This document shows, piece by piece, positions 40,101 through 41,609 of a DNA stretch of 64,000 nucleotides. Below the pieces are notes generated by a model that saw only the letters and a program-made list of their open reading frames with translations, was not told where the DNA came from and did no database searches. The translations under genes were made by a program, and so were the position numbers. Source of the DNA: Petrolisthes cinctipes. Lineage: Eukaryota > Arthropoda > Malacostraca > Decapoda > Porcellanidae. Within the stretch, counting starts at the first letter, position 1; every line of letters begins with the position of its first letter. The DNA lies in assembly GCA_033782935.1 (NCBI GenBank), contig JAWQEG010004756.1, positions 7,501 to 71,500 on the forward strand, read 5' to 3'.

Positions 40101-40209
40101 AGTACGAGCTCTGACCATGTTGACCAAGCAGCCCAGTTCTTCGGATGATGACCTCTCGCCGATGCAGCCTCTACCCCTCACCCAGCAGAGAGAGAACTTC
40201 CTTGTGTAG
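1412..40209 (+). CDS. PLEKHA5/6/7: PLEKHA5/6/7-like protein, 3' part of gene (17 exons)
   Basis: This entry is the gene span; exons are listed separately. Joining exons A-Q gives about 1307 codons ending at TAG 40207-40209. Family identification rests on the coiled-coil exons C-H, on MKRYYG..PKEKPLEIKTVRIVKRES in exons K-L, on EIIKEMASEAEKHRR in exon N, and on IPERYMPD followed by EERAMRAQKAESIRKML in exons O-P, which are hallmarks of the PLEKHA5/6/7 C-terminal half. Known members carry an N-terminal PH domain and act at cell junctions or with microtubules and membranes; that part lies outside the window, so lipid binding cannot be checked here. Exons keep phase 0 almost throughout, with phase changes only at A's start, K/L, L/M and P/Q. 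Exons are GC-rich against AT-rich introns. The paralogue cannot be assigned, because arthropods probably have one gene for the three vertebrate ones. Small exons could have been missed. Confidence 0.85.
2557..2690. mobile_element. Hairpin element, family C copy 1
   Basis: It starts GGGCCATATTATGCAAGAAC and contains GGTGTGGTACCGGTACGATG near the left and its mirror ATCGTACCAGTACCACACC near the right, so the whole copy folds on itself. It is one of about a dozen copies in the window and lacks coding capacity. Confidence 0.8.
2701..2792 (+). mobile_element. Dispersed retroelement-like repeat, copy 1
   Basis: The block GATTGATTGATATTAGGCGC... with TCATATAGCGCCAGAGAAAG recurs in reverse complement at about 39030-39110 with few differences. 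The (GATT)n edge suggests a SINE or a LINE end with a microsatellite tail. No internal promoter was identified. Confidence 0.65.
2955..3716. mobile_element. TTAA-flanked MITE (family P) with internal GT minisatellite
   Basis: Perfect 16-bp inverted ends, TTAAGGTGAGATTTTC at 2955 and GAAAATCTCACCTTAA ending at 3716, enclose a stem region and about 13 copies of a 40-50 bp unit, (GT)n plus ATCTCAGTGTTAYAAATG, at about 3025-3650. The TTAA at both edges fits a piggyBac-type target duplication. A copy without the array lies at 23824-23998. The valine/cysteine open frames across the array are repeat artefacts. Confidence 0.8.
3922..4116. mobile_element. Palindromic MITE-like element
   Basis: The left part TAAGTGCCGTAGTTTAAAAA and right part TTTTTAAACTACGTAAAAC...AAGTGCCGTGAT form a near-complete inverted repeat. 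The centre has the GGATTC / TTTGGAGGATTC pair typical of the TTAA palindromes here. No coding content. Confidence 0.6.
4170..4475. mobile_element. Hairpin element C copy 2, split by element F1
   Basis: The left part GTATGCAAGAACG...CATCGTCAACACCA (to 4287) and the right part TTAATGTTCTTGAATACGGCCC (from 4454) are one family C copy. Its TTAA target is duplicated around the inserted F1 element. Confidence 0.85.
4284..4457. mobile_element. TTAA-flanked MITE, family F copy 1
   Basis: TTAA at 4284-4287 is followed by GGACCCTGTGATCGTG, and the other end is CACACAGGGTCACTTAA. Internally GGAGGCTTCTGATTCCTCC and a TTTCGTGGCA / GCCACGAAA pair form a long stem. Removing the element and one TTAA restores the continuous C sequence, so TTAA is the target duplication. 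Confidence 0.9.
4554..4726. mobile_element. TTAA-flanked palindromic MITE, family E copy 1
   Basis: It has TTAA at both ends. One arm carries GTGATTCCCCCAAAGTATGCC and the other GAATAGTTTGGAGGAATCA, with a CAGGAAACAGGACC / GGTGTTCTGTTGTTGCTTGG loop region. Family E is the commonest TTAA element here. Confidence 0.8.
4887..5140. repeat. Tandem repeat, about 27 bp unit
   Basis: AACATACAGAATAATTATAC plus ACATCA, CTTCA or ATGA is repeated about nine times in an intron. No other content. Confidence 0.9.
6150..6335. repeat. (TCTA)n microsatellite
   Basis: Two runs of TCTATCTA with TCTG interruptions, split by a short copied block (ACTTTATATTGTTGTATG). Tyr/Leu/Ser open frames across it are artefacts. 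Confidence 0.95.
6387..6493. mobile_element. Short inverted-repeat element (family O)
   Basis: TATTAAACTTTATCTTAAAC on the left is mirrored by GGAAGATAAAGTTTAATA on the right, with ACGAAAACAAT / ATTGTTTTCGT extending the stem. At about 107 bp it is a small hairpin. Confidence 0.65.
6584..6740. mobile_element. Palindromic MITE, family E copy 2
   Basis: GGTTAATTTGCAGCAACCGA with TTCCTCCCAAACTATTCC on the left and GGCCTACTTTGGTGGAATCA on the right. The termini are degraded and no clear TTAA is visible. Confidence 0.7.
7061..7225. mobile_element. TTAA-flanked MITE, family E copy 3
   Basis: TTAA at 7061 and TTAA at 7222 bound the usual TTCCAAACTATTCCAAGC and GGCATACTTTGGAGGAATC arms. Confidence 0.75.
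7345..7770. repeat. GT-rich repeat leading into exon B acceptor
   Basis: (GT)n runs are separated by CAGTTTGCATTTACA, a unit of about 40-50 bp repeated five to six times. The run continues to the exon B acceptor (GTGTCTGTGCAG), so a TG repeat stands where a pyrimidine tract is normally found. Confidence 0.9.
7774..8208 (+). CDS. PLEKHA5/6/7: PLEKHA-like exon B: poly-His region and start of coiled coil
   Basis: The acceptor is TGTCTGTGCAG, the donor CAG|GTACTG; phase 0 at both ends, 145 codons. It encodes an Arg/Gly-rich start (RRTRRALSGRG plus poly-Gly), a His/Gln-rich block (about 7900-8005), a second Gly run, and then LLGKTHEELVLLLIQLRRHH ending LERDSQ. The last part continues directly into exon C and is the start of the family's coiled coil. 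The low-complexity half is probably disordered and could be histidine-tag-like in metal binding, which is inference only. Confidence 0.85.
8590..8783. mobile_element. Palindromic MITE, family E copy 4
   Basis: TACATTAGAGTGCCTTGATT and CTCCAAAGTATATACCAGG on one arm; GAAATAGTTTGGAGAAATCA and CTCCATTTTTACCACC on the other. The left edge has CCTTAACTAA and the right edge CTCTTTAGTTA, so the TTAA is only partly kept. Confidence 0.65.
9203..9274 (+). other. Possible cassette exon of the PLEKHA-like gene
   Basis: A 72-bp, relatively GC-rich stretch is bounded by GAGGAGCAG and by AGG|GTATGT, a good donor. In phase 0 it reads RASNRLVLFISPPSTPIEAE..., 24 codons, and would fit between the phase-0 exons B and C. 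The acceptor lacks a pyrimidine tract. It could equally be chance or a decayed exon. Confidence 0.2.
10400..10945. repeat. Tandem repeat of GT runs and GAATAAGACCTGAATG units
   Basis: A unit of about 60-110 bp, (GT)n plus GGAATATAGCTCTTGAATTT and GAGGGGAATAAGACCTGAATG, occurs about eight times immediately before exon C. Confidence 0.9.
10971..11063 (+). CDS. PLEKHA5/6/7: PLEKHA-like exon C: coiled coil
   Basis: The acceptor is GTTGTGTCTTAG and the donor CAG|GTGGGC; phase 0 at both ends, 31 codons. The product ARLAQLDEEHREEHLRRLAT...HDLDKQ is strongly helical with a heptad pattern and continues the exon B helix. Confidence 0.9.
11101..11262. mobile_element. Hairpin element, family C copy 3
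   Basis: It runs from GGGTCATATTCAAGAACGTC to GGATGTTCTTGCATATGATC, with inner arms GGACGGTACAAATGGCGGCT and GCCGTCGTATCAGTACCACG. Confidence 0.75.
11399..11674. mobile_element. G/C-palindromic TTAA-type element, family G copy 1
   Basis: A G-rich half (GGGTGTGGGAATA..., GGGACAGGCTT units) changes at about 11530 (AGGCTTTCTAC) to a C-rich half (AAGCCTGTTCCCCTACTCC units). The right edge is CATTAA and the left edge TTGA, probably a decayed TTAA. Runs of up to 11 G give quadruplex potential. Confidence 0.8.
12021..12352. mobile_element. G/C-palindromic TTAA-type element, family G copy 2
   Basis: Six G-rich units of about 40 bp (GGTGCGGGAGTAGGGGGACA) turn at TTTCTACCTACCCC into C-rich units, ending CGCACCCCCTTAA at 12349-12352. 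The glycine-rich open frame across it is an artefact. Its right TTAA is shared with F2. Confidence 0.85.
12349..12502. mobile_element. TTAA MITE, family F copy 2
   Basis: TTAAGGGACCCTGTGTCGTA starts inside the shared TTAA. The GTTTCGTGGCATAGTCAGG and GCCACGAAACACAC arms are present and the far end (CACAATCACAGTATG) is degraded. Confidence 0.75.
12600..12722 (+). CDS. PLEKHA5/6/7: PLEKHA-like exon D
   Basis: The acceptor is TTGCCCCGGCAG and the donor TAT|GTGAGT; phase 0 at both ends, 41 codons: YEMGKPLINLVDNMVKLGSL...RQPRSYY. The block between the coiled-coil exons of PLEKHA proteins contains a similar KPLINLVDxMVKLGSLY stretch (recalled family knowledge). Confidence 0.92.
12826..13068. repeat. 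GT-rich microsatellite
   Basis: (GT)n with TTG and GG interruptions, with one internal duplication of about 75 bp (TTGTATTGTGTTGTG...). Open frames on both strands are artefacts. Confidence 0.95.
13195..13705. repeat. AT-rich tandem repeat of about 40 bp before exon E
   Basis: Variants of ACATTAAATTTTAGACAGTA plus TTAAAATTTAGTTCGTC are repeated about 12 times and run to within 30 bp of the exon E acceptor. Many copies contain TTTTAG, so the region is full of weak acceptor-like sites. Confidence 0.9.
13726..13842 (+). CDS. PLEKHA5/6/7: PLEKHA-like exon E: coiled coil
   Basis: The acceptor is TATTATCCAACAG and the donor GAG|GTACGA; phase 0, 39 codons. AKGFDSLEFSRRVQERRIVA...LGAADQTDLE is charged and helical, continuing the coiled-coil region. 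Confidence 0.9.
13843..15440. other. Intron E-F
   Basis: There is no exon in it. From about 14361 (GATCCACAAAG) to about 14974 (CTTTGTGGATC) the ends are inverted and the inside contains paired motifs (CTTACACCGAT, TGACGTAAG), so an old inverted-repeat element of about 610 bp is possible. The remainder is AT-rich unique sequence. Confidence 0.4.
15441..15521 (+). CDS. PLEKHA5/6/7: PLEKHA-like exon F: coiled coil
   Basis: The acceptor is TTAAAATTTGCAG and the donor AAG|GTTCGA (weak after GT); phase 0, 27 codons: GKVMQLYKLDKNLHQESLTI...LQRQK. A short helical exon between E and G. Confidence 0.88.
16136..16276. mobile_element. Hairpin element, family C copy 4
   Basis: CATATGCAAGAATATCCACG to TTTTCTTGCATATGGCC forms the outer arms; GATGGCGTGGTATCGGTACA and TCATGGTACTGTTACAACACC form the inner arms. 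Confidence 0.75.
16977..17541. mobile_element. G/C-palindromic TTAA-type element, family G copy 3
   Basis: The left end TTAAGAGGGTGTGGGAATAG (16977) opens six G-rich units. The turn is at about 17235 (GGCTTTCTACCCACCCC), followed by about seven C-rich units and the right end CACCCCCCTAATTAA (17541). At 565 bp it is the longest G element. Proline-rich minus-strand frames are artefacts. Confidence 0.85.
17726..18298. mobile_element. Family E copy 5, interrupted by a G element
   Basis: The left arm GGTACATTAGAGAACCTTGC...GCCAGGAAACAGTACCAG precedes the G element. The right arm GGTGTCCTGTTGTTGCTTGG...CTGGAGGAATGAG follows it, with an (AAT)n run on both sides of the insertion. Confidence 0.7.
17842..18183. 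mobile_element. G/C-palindromic element, family G copy 4
   Basis: G-rich units (GGTGTGGGAGTAGGGGG) turn at about 18000 (GGCTTTCTACCCACCCC) to C-rich units, ending CTACTCCCTTAA at 18183. The left TTAA is not visible. It is inserted in family E copy 5. Confidence 0.8.
18430..18655. repeat. (AAT)n microsatellite
   Basis: AAT runs alternate with AAAATACCATATATAATAAA blocks, repeated four to five times. Confidence 0.95.
19001..19140. mobile_element. Hairpin element, family C copy 5
   Basis: The outer arms are GGTATGCAAGAACATTGG and TTGTTCTTGCATACC. The inner arms are GTGGTACCGGTACGATGG and TCGTATTGGTGCCACGCCG. Confidence 0.85.
19415..19580. mobile_element. TTAA-flanked MITE, family F copy 3
   Basis: A well-kept copy: TTAAAGACCCTGTGATCGTG at the left and ATCACAGGGTCCCTTTAA at the right, with TTAA at both edges and a short (GT)n at the loop. 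It can serve as the family reference. Confidence 0.9.
19842..20230. mobile_element. Family E copy 6, split by element H1
   Basis: TTAAAGGGAGGGTA, then H1, then TACAGTGTTGGTAAATGTGG and the rest of the E element to TTAA at 20227-20230. The TA next to H1 is duplicated. Confidence 0.85.
19856..20066. mobile_element. TA-flanked MITE, family H copy 1
   Basis: The terminal inverted repeats begin CAGCCGAGCTCGTAAATTCG and span about 38 bp (through GTACTTAGAT). Length is 211 bp with a TA duplication, as in Tc1/mariner elements. The interior carries a second inverted pair (GCCATTTGAGCTGGTAACA). A sister copy of equal length is at 57257. The short minus-strand frame inside is not a gene. Confidence 0.92.
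20846..21006. mobile_element. TTAA-flanked MITE, family E copy 7
   Basis: TTAAGGGGGTAATTCAC at the left and TACTTCCACCTTAA at the right. The arms carry CCTCCAAAGTATGCCAGG and AATACTTTGGAGGAATCA. Confidence 0.9.
21545..21745. repeat. 46-bp tandem repeat before exon G
   Basis: GTAAATGGGAAATTATTGTT plus TGCGTAATTATGATAATATT GTTAGC is repeated about 4.5 times with few changes. Confidence 0.92.
21822..21971 (+). CDS. PLEKHA5/6/7: PLEKHA-like exon G: coiled coil
   Basis: The acceptor is CTCTCCACTGTAG and the donor AGG|GTGAGT; phase 0, 50 codons: EMLERTLVTLHTKSHGANEG...RRHLEHELSKLRAHLAVSAR. The last part, ELSKLRAHLAxSxx, followed by KLEETAAEN in exon H, is the family's most regular coiled-coil segment. 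Confidence 0.92.
21990..22215. repeat. Tandem duplication of about 90-100 bp
   Basis: The unit (AAT)n, TTCCATCACACAT..., TTGTTGTGTAAAG and TCCTTATACATAGCAGATAA occurs twice and in part a third time. Confidence 0.9.
22308..22480. mobile_element. Palindromic MITE, family E copy 8
   Basis: GGTACATTAGAGTTGCCTTG and GGTGGCCTGTTGTTGCCTGG blocks of family E are present, with degraded edges and no TTAA. Confidence 0.65.
22619..22999. mobile_element. Hairpin element C copy 6, split by element B1
   Basis: GGGCCATATTCCAGAACATT to GGTGTATG, then B1, then GTGATGGTGTGGTGCCGGTA to TTCTTGCATACGACCC. Confidence 0.85.
22653..22887. mobile_element. TA-flanked MITE, family B copy 1
   Basis: The ends are CAGTCGCGGTCAAATATAAT and TTATTGACACCGACTG, flanked by TA on both sides, 235 bp. 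CAGTCGNGGTCAA is a Tc1/mariner-like terminus (family knowledge). The interior has no reading frame. Confidence 0.9.
23180..23348. repeat. Triplicated 53-bp block with acceptor-like TTTTCAG
   Basis: AGGTTAATGTTGTGGAGTTT ATTATTGCTTTTCAG plus ACTTACACACAGAGAA is present three times. Each copy has a good branch/pyrimidine/CAG acceptor (23215, 23268, 23321) less than 200 bp before the true exon H acceptor. Confidence 0.92.
23397..23600 (+). CDS. PLEKHA5/6/7: PLEKHA-like exon H: coiled coil
   Basis: The acceptor is ACTCTACAATTAACAG and the donor CAG|GTGGGA; phase 0, 68 codons: KLEETAAENSRLEHEMMMLR...LLEDLQRRRVELSHQ. KLEETAxENxxLExE is characteristic of PLEKHA5/6/7. The donor and its flank are duplicated 96 bp downstream. 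Confidence 0.93.
23595..23815. repeat. 96-bp tandem duplication covering exon H donor
   Basis: ATCAG|GTGGGATTATTATT...TGTAATATAAGAGG is present twice (donor at 23601, copy at 23697). The second copy is a potential alternative donor. Confidence 0.9.
23824..23998. mobile_element. Palindromic MITE, family P copy 2
   Basis: AGAGATTTTCTTGTTGGTGA at the left and AAAAAAATCTCACGTTAA at the right match the ends of the element at 2955. This copy has no minisatellite inside. Confidence 0.75.
24110..24335. repeat. (AAT)n-type microsatellite up to exon I
   Basis: AAT, AATG and AAAAT units run to 15 bp before the exon I acceptor, so this acceptor has a purine-rich rather than pyrimidine-rich approach. 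Confidence 0.95.
24351..24587 (+). CDS. PLEKHA5/6/7: PLEKHA-like exon I
   Basis: The acceptor is CTTGCCGCCAACAG and the donor GAG|GTGTGT; phase 0, 79 codons: IQKLTSANPGLEMRPSPTGV...RRTHSTWLETDLDAMITRDR...NHPVYVNTNDYVEE. The coiled coil ends here and a linker with proline-rich and tyrosine (VYVN, DYVEE) motifs begins; these could be phosphorylation sites, which is inference. Confidence 0.88.
24585..24820. repeat. GT / TCTG microsatellite after exon I
   Basis: GT and TCTG repeats start directly at the exon I donor. Cys/Val frames are artefacts. Confidence 0.95.
25150..25500. repeat. Dispersed repeat R, copy 1 (+)
   Basis: GGTTAGGTCCCGGTAGTTTG repeats, then AGGTTAGGTTAGGTGAGGTC, then a conserved block (GGGCATATCTCGAAAATGG, CGAGAGAAACACCATAGATG, AGTGGGTAATGATACTAAAA). 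The same block is found in reverse at 48290-48650. Confidence 0.8.
25545..25742 (+). CDS. PLEKHA5/6/7: PLEKHA-like exon J: proline-rich linker
   Basis: The acceptor is CTCATTATTTCAG and the donor CAT|GTAAGA; phase 0, 66 codons: VSPNDFSESPDYTTDSDY, seven prolines, then THHHHH and LDQTISDQPYLHSQTLLTNS. The poly-Pro run could bind SH3, WW or EVH1 domains (inference). Confidence 0.88.
25984..26039. repeat. Homopolymer of 56 T
   Basis: An uninterrupted T run ends 24 bp before the exon K acceptor and may act as an outsized pyrimidine tract. The length may also reflect sequencing slippage. Confidence 0.95.
26064..26211 (+). CDS. PLEKHA5/6/7: PLEKHA-like exon K
   Basis: The acceptor is CAATTCTTTTCAG and the donor G|GTAAGG. 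It starts in phase 0 and ends after one base of a Gly codon. The product PQYNGDLNPGSMLTLDRNAA...LDINDADDRMKRYYG ends in the family's (D)ERMKRFYG-type motif, which continues in exon L. Confidence 0.93.
26539..26758 (+). CDS. PLEKHA5/6/7: PLEKHA-like exon L: KTVRIVKRES block
   Basis: The acceptor is GTGTTTCCCCAG and the donor CG|GTAGTT; it begins with two bases completing Gly and ends with two bases of an Arg codon. It encodes ILPKEKPLEIKTVRIVKRES, a Gly/Arg/Lys stretch, KRVTIGDSSLTHLL and an acidic part ending PPLPSFAA. PKEKPxEIKTVRIVKRES is highly specific for PLEKHA5/6/7. Reading on past the donor meets TAG at once, so splicing to exon M (in phase) is preferred; retention would give a truncated form. 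Confidence 0.93.
27260..27420. repeat. (TATC)n microsatellite
   Basis: About 40 TATC units with a few TATG/TCTC changes, in intron L-M. Confidence 0.97.
27480..27715. repeat. CATTCATTAATT-type tandem repeat before exon M
   Basis: Units such as ACACATCCTTTCATTCATTA and CATTCTCATAAACAA are repeated about six times up to the exon M acceptor. Confidence 0.85.
27723..27876 (+). CDS. PLEKHA5/6/7: PLEKHA-like exon M
   Basis: The acceptor is TCCCGTCCGCCAG and the donor AAA|GTGAGT; one base completes the Arg codon from exon L and the exon ends in phase 0. It encodes SASLPRNYGGTGPGERVSMM...RPSNLALKKPPNWKSK. An internal AGG|GTGAGT at 27771 is another possible donor, but reading through stays open and coding-like. 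Confidence 0.88.
28015..28450. repeat. Tandem repeat of about 105 bp
   Basis: GGTTATAAGGAGGGATATTT, T/A runs, CATTCATCTCTCCCCTCC and AACAGTTTGATACAAGCAAC make a unit present about 4.5 times. Confidence 0.92.
28708..28924. mobile_element. TA-flanked MITE, family I
   Basis: The ends CAGCCACAATCAAATATCCA and its mirror extend for about 40 bp (through ACACTTTCCTTCCATCGT). It is 217 bp with a TA duplication. Confidence 0.92.
29134..29294. mobile_element. TA-flanked MITE, family A copy 1
   Basis: CAGTCACAAGCACTAATAAG and its mirror, with TA on both sides, 161 bp. It shares an interior (CCAATTCACCAACGAACTAA) with copies at 41118 and 60763. It abuts a palindrome at about 29003-29131 (GGAGGCTCCTGTTTCCTCC / GCCTCCAATATTC). 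Confidence 0.92.
29734..29891. mobile_element. TA-flanked MITE, family J
   Basis: CAGTCACTCAAAAAAAAAAA at the left and TTTTTTGAGGGACTG at the right, TA on both sides, 158 bp. Confidence 0.85.
30048..30347 (+). CDS. PLEKHA5/6/7: PLEKHA-like exon N
   Basis: The acceptor is CAACCCCTGTAG and the donor GAG|GTACAG; phase 0, 100 codons: TDNPKHRPLSAHEQLFGFSR, a Pro/Ser-rich stretch, SAAAQEIIKEMASEAEKHRR, KEKRRHFTISSSRPMTLEAR and a Gly/Val tail. The EIIxEM..E...R.AVPKEKRRHFTIS block is typical of the family's C-terminal region. Confidence 0.94.
30889..31209. mobile_element. Hairpin element C copy 7, split by element D
   Basis: CCATATGTAAGAATATCCAT to GATGTGG, then D, then CCAATACTATGACTGTGTTG to GGATATTCTTGACTAAGG. 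Confidence 0.85.
30925..31124. mobile_element. TA-flanked MITE, family D
   Basis: CAGCCATGGGTGATAGTGGT and its mirror CTACTATCAGCCATGGCTG, 200 bp with TA duplicated. The inverted ends extend over about 45 bp (CCAGGGTCCAAGGAGTGTT). Confidence 0.92.
32006..32182 (+). CDS. PLEKHA5/6/7: PLEKHA-like exon O: IPERYMPD block
   Basis: The acceptor is CTTACCATCCAG and the donor GCG|GTGAGT; phase 0, 59 codons: GARSRDDCDMVRALRPRNHP...STIDNILGAPNKIYIPERYM. The end IPERYxPD is the most recognisable C-terminal signature of PLEKHA5/6/7. Confidence 0.95.
32235..32469. mobile_element. TA-flanked MITE, family B copy 2
   Basis: CAGTCGCAGTCATATATAAT to ATTGACCGCAACTG, 235 bp, the same length as copy 1, TA on both sides. 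It lies 50 bp after exon O. Confidence 0.92.
32608..32806. mobile_element. TA-flanked MITE, family L
   Basis: CAGTTGCCCAAGAAAAGACT and its mirror, with stems continuing for about 50 bp (CTGGTGTGTGGCAATAT). 199 bp, TA duplicated. Confidence 0.92.
32909..33173 (+). CDS. PLEKHA5/6/7: PLEKHA-like exon P
   Basis: The acceptor is ATATTTCCCCAG and the donor GCAG|GTACGG; it starts in phase 0 and ends with one base. It encodes DDEKVLTKEERAMRAQKAES IRKMLS..., a Thr/Glu-rich stretch, and AAEKKEREHILALNQILARQ VMEKSRVVA. EExxxRxxKxxxIRKML after IPERY is the family pattern. Without splicing, TAA follows within three codons, so a form ending ...VVAGTV is possible if the intron is retained. Confidence 0.94.
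33300..33520. repeat. 101-bp tandem duplication
   Basis: GTGAATATCCACATACACCC through GGAGTCTATTTTTTCAGCC occurs twice. Confidence 0.92.
33600..33870. repeat. Tandem duplication of about 122 bp with GT/AT runs
   Basis: CTTGGTGTTGCATGTCTTGR TCAGGCTTTATTTCCCACCC and the following T, AT and GT runs are present twice. Confidence 0.92.
34665..34899. mobile_element. TA-flanked MITE, family B copy 3
   Basis: CAGTCGCGGTCAATAATAAT to TTTGACACAGACTG, 235 bp and inverted relative to copies 1 and 2. TA on both sides. Confidence 0.92.
35184..35342. mobile_element. Palindromic element
   Basis: TTTAGCTGACAGTAAATATCC...ATTGGCTG on the left is mirrored by TTGGCTGTGGACATTTACCA on the right. Related sequence (GATTGGCTGATA, GTAGACATTTACCAT) is at about 44815-44920. 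Confidence 0.55.
35430..35575. repeat. (TTA)n microsatellite
   Basis: About 48 trinucleotide units with CTA and TTG changes. Leu or Tyr frames are artefacts. Confidence 0.97.
35610..35776. mobile_element. Palindromic MITE, family E copy 9
   Basis: CTGATTCCTCCAAACTATTCC and GGCATACTTTGGAGAAATC arms, ending at TTAA 35773-35776. The left edge is degraded. Confidence 0.75.
37250..37296 (+). other. Possible 47-bp alternative exon of the PLEKHA-like gene
   Basis: A strong acceptor (GTTTCCCCCATTTTCAG) and a good donor (GCAG|GTGGGT) bound 47 bp of GC-rich sequence. Joined to exon P it gives AHTSAEPHL and a stop (an alternative C-terminus); skipping it joins P to Q in frame. In a third phase it is fully open (AHLSGASPVAGLVEA) and would also lead into exon Q's frame, but that needs an unseen exon before it. 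Confidence 0.4.
37448..38272. mobile_element. Family C elements, tandem and split by a hAT-like element
   Basis: GGGCCATGTACAAGAATATT at the left, then repeated inner units (GATGGTGTGGTACTAATATG, AGAGTCATCGTACAGTACTA) and the right end AATGTTCTTGCATACGG. The inner unit was duplicated; one copy holds the hAT-like insertion. Confidence 0.8.
37612..38099. mobile_element. hAT-like non-autonomous element with 8-bp target duplication
   Basis: The element starts CAGGGGTCTTCATTGTGCGG and ends GTGAATAACACTG, giving imperfect inverted ends CAGNGNT. It is flanked by GTATAGTG at 37604-37611 and again at 38100-38107. An 8-bp duplication and CAGNG ends are diagnostic for hAT. The interior has (GA)n, T17 and no transposase. 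Confidence 0.93.
38411..38571. mobile_element. TTAA-flanked MITE, family E copy 10
   Basis: TTAAGGAGGAAATTCAG at the left and GAATTACTACCTTAA at the right, 161 bp including both TTAA. The right TTAA is shared with the next E copy. Confidence 0.9.
38568..39231. mobile_element. Family E copy 11, split by a retroelement-like insertion
   Basis: The left half (TTAAAGGGAGAATACACTTA to CTCCAAAGTATG, about 38624) and right half (ATCAATGAACAAAAATAATGG to GAGTTTTCCCCCTAAATAA) flank about 490 bp of foreign sequence. Confidence 0.75.
38625..39112 (-). mobile_element. Dispersed retroelement-like repeat, copy 2, with polypyrimidine array
   Basis: Read on the minus strand it begins TTGATTAATTGATATTAGAC GCC... 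and matches the block at 2701-2792 (TCATATAGCGCCAGAGAAAG). It continues into AAAGAAATAG-type repeats (38700-39020) and GTGTGCCAAAACCC. It may be a SINE or LINE remnant with an internal purine array. Confidence 0.65.
39425..39627. mobile_element. TA-flanked MITE, family N
   Basis: CACTGACAATCCATAATCTC and GATTAGGGATTGCCAGTG as inverted ends, TA on both sides, 203 bp. CAAGCAAGTGGTTTCTGGA and TTGGTTTCTAGATGACAGCTC pair inside. Next to it, TACAGCCGACAGCATAAATTCGCG recalls an H-family end. Confidence 0.8.
39868..40102. repeat. (AAC)n/(ATC)n repeat between pyrimidine tract and exon Q acceptor
   Basis: AAC, ATC and ACG units fill the space between a pyrimidine tract (CCCCCATTTTTCCTCCTGCT, 39870-39890) and the exon Q AG. 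There is no AG dinucleotide in between. Confidence 0.9.
40103..40209 (+). CDS. PLEKHA5/6/7: PLEKHA-like exon Q: C-terminal exon
   Basis: The acceptor AACAACAG lies at 40101-40102. The exon completes a Val codon with exon P's last base, then reads VRALTMLTKQPSSSDDDLSP MQPLPLTQQRENFLV and stops at TAG 40207-40209. The last residues FLV resemble a C-terminal PDZ ligand (inference). The frame is also open upstream as a Thr/Ser run through the (ACA)n repeat, but no AG exists between 39858 and 40101 to begin an exon earlier. Phase agreement with P and codon quality support the call. Confidence 0.75.
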
Positions 40210-40610
40210 AGAACCCAGAAGAACTTTTATTGTGAAAGAACTGAGAACCATTTTTTTTTATATGAAAGAACTGAGAATAATTTTAATATGAAAGAACACA
40301 GAAACATTTTGATATGAAAGAACTAAGAACCATTTTTTTTTAATATGAAAGAATTGAGAACCATTTTTTTTAATATGAAAGAATTGAGAAACATTTTTTT
40401 TTAATATGAAAAATCCGAGAAACATTTTTTTTAATATGAAAGAACTGAGAAACATTTTGATATGAAAACTGAGAACCATTTTTTTAATATGAAAGAACTG
40501 AGAAACATTTTGATAGGAAAGAACCGAGAAACATTTTATTATGAAAGAACTGAGAAAAATTTTGATAGGAAAACTGAGAACCATTTTAATATGAAAGAAC
40601 CGAGAGGAAG
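40210..40610 (+). repeat. Tandem repeat of about 30 bp in the probable PLEKHA-like 3' UTR
   Basis: GAAAGAACTGAGAAACATTT plus T/A runs and AATAT is repeated about 13 times right after the stop codon. No polyadenylation site could be fixed with confidence. Confidence 0.85.
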
Positions 40611-40704
40611 GTTACGAGAATGATGATAATAATAATGGTAATGATGCCTTCTTTGTGTAAGTGTAATTGCTGCCTAAACAACAACAACAACTCCTACTAC
40701 CTAC

Positions 40705-40985
40705 CTAGTCCTGTGTGTGTTGAATATACAAGTATGTATGTACTGTATTTACATTATCACAGAAAATACACTGAATACACAACTGGTGCAAACATAACTA
40801 CTGTAATAATAATAATAATATATAAAATGGTGTTCAAGATGGAAAATAGTGTGTGTTGAATATACAAATATGTGCTGTATTTACATTATCACAGAAAATA
40901 TACTGAACTCGGTGCCACAACTGGTGCAAATATAACTACTGTAATAATAATAATAATAATATATAAAATGGTGTTCAAGATGGAA
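40705..40985. repeat. Tandem duplication of about 145 bp
   Basis: GTGTGTGTTGAATATACAAG through ATAAAATGGTGTTCAAGATGG is present twice. Confidence 0.92.
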
Positions 40986-41117
40986 AAAAAAATGTATTCT
41001 TCTTCCAAGTCATTCATTCATTCATACGTGATGAATGTCTAAACACAACAATGATGCTAATATTATTATTATGTTGTTGTTGTTGTCAATATGATATGTT
41101 CTTAATGTAGGAGTGTA

Positions 41118-41280
41118 CAGTCACGAGCACTAATAAGTATCCAGGTGTGCTTCGAAACTTAAGAGACAGTAGTAAATGAATGCACAATAAGACCTCCATT
41201 GGAATTACTTCGTTGGTGAATTGGTGGACTGTTCAATAAAGCTTCAAACAGAGCTGTATACTTATTAGTGCTCGTGACTG
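41118..41280. mobile_element. TA-flanked MITE, family A copy 2
   Basis: CAGTCACGAGCACTAATAAG and its mirror ATTAGTGCTCGTGACTG, 163 bp, TA duplicated. Inverted in orientation relative to copy 1. Confidence 0.93.
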
Positions 41281-41609
41281 TACAAGAACTATTTACATTT
41301 GACATATAAGAACATTATGCAATACTGAATGTCATTATAAGTGTGAGGTTCCATCGTGAAATTTTTATATCGGTACGAATAGAGGCATAAAAAAAAAAAA
41401 GGCTTGTTACTCTTATAATCTTACATATGAATTTTTTTAAATATGTTAAAATATCAATTGGCATTTGATGTAAACATGACAATACTGGAAAGATGTAAAA
41501 TAAAATGTGTGATTTGATACGGTTGCCATGATAAACTATATATAAAAATAAATGGGAAGTGTTTGCAAGAATATTTATTATGCGATAGATTGTAGATGGC
41601 AATTAATTA

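Noticed and set aside
39840..40181. Minus-strand Val/Asp-rich open frame
   Set aside because: It is the antisense of the (AAC)n/(ATC)n repeat and exon Q.
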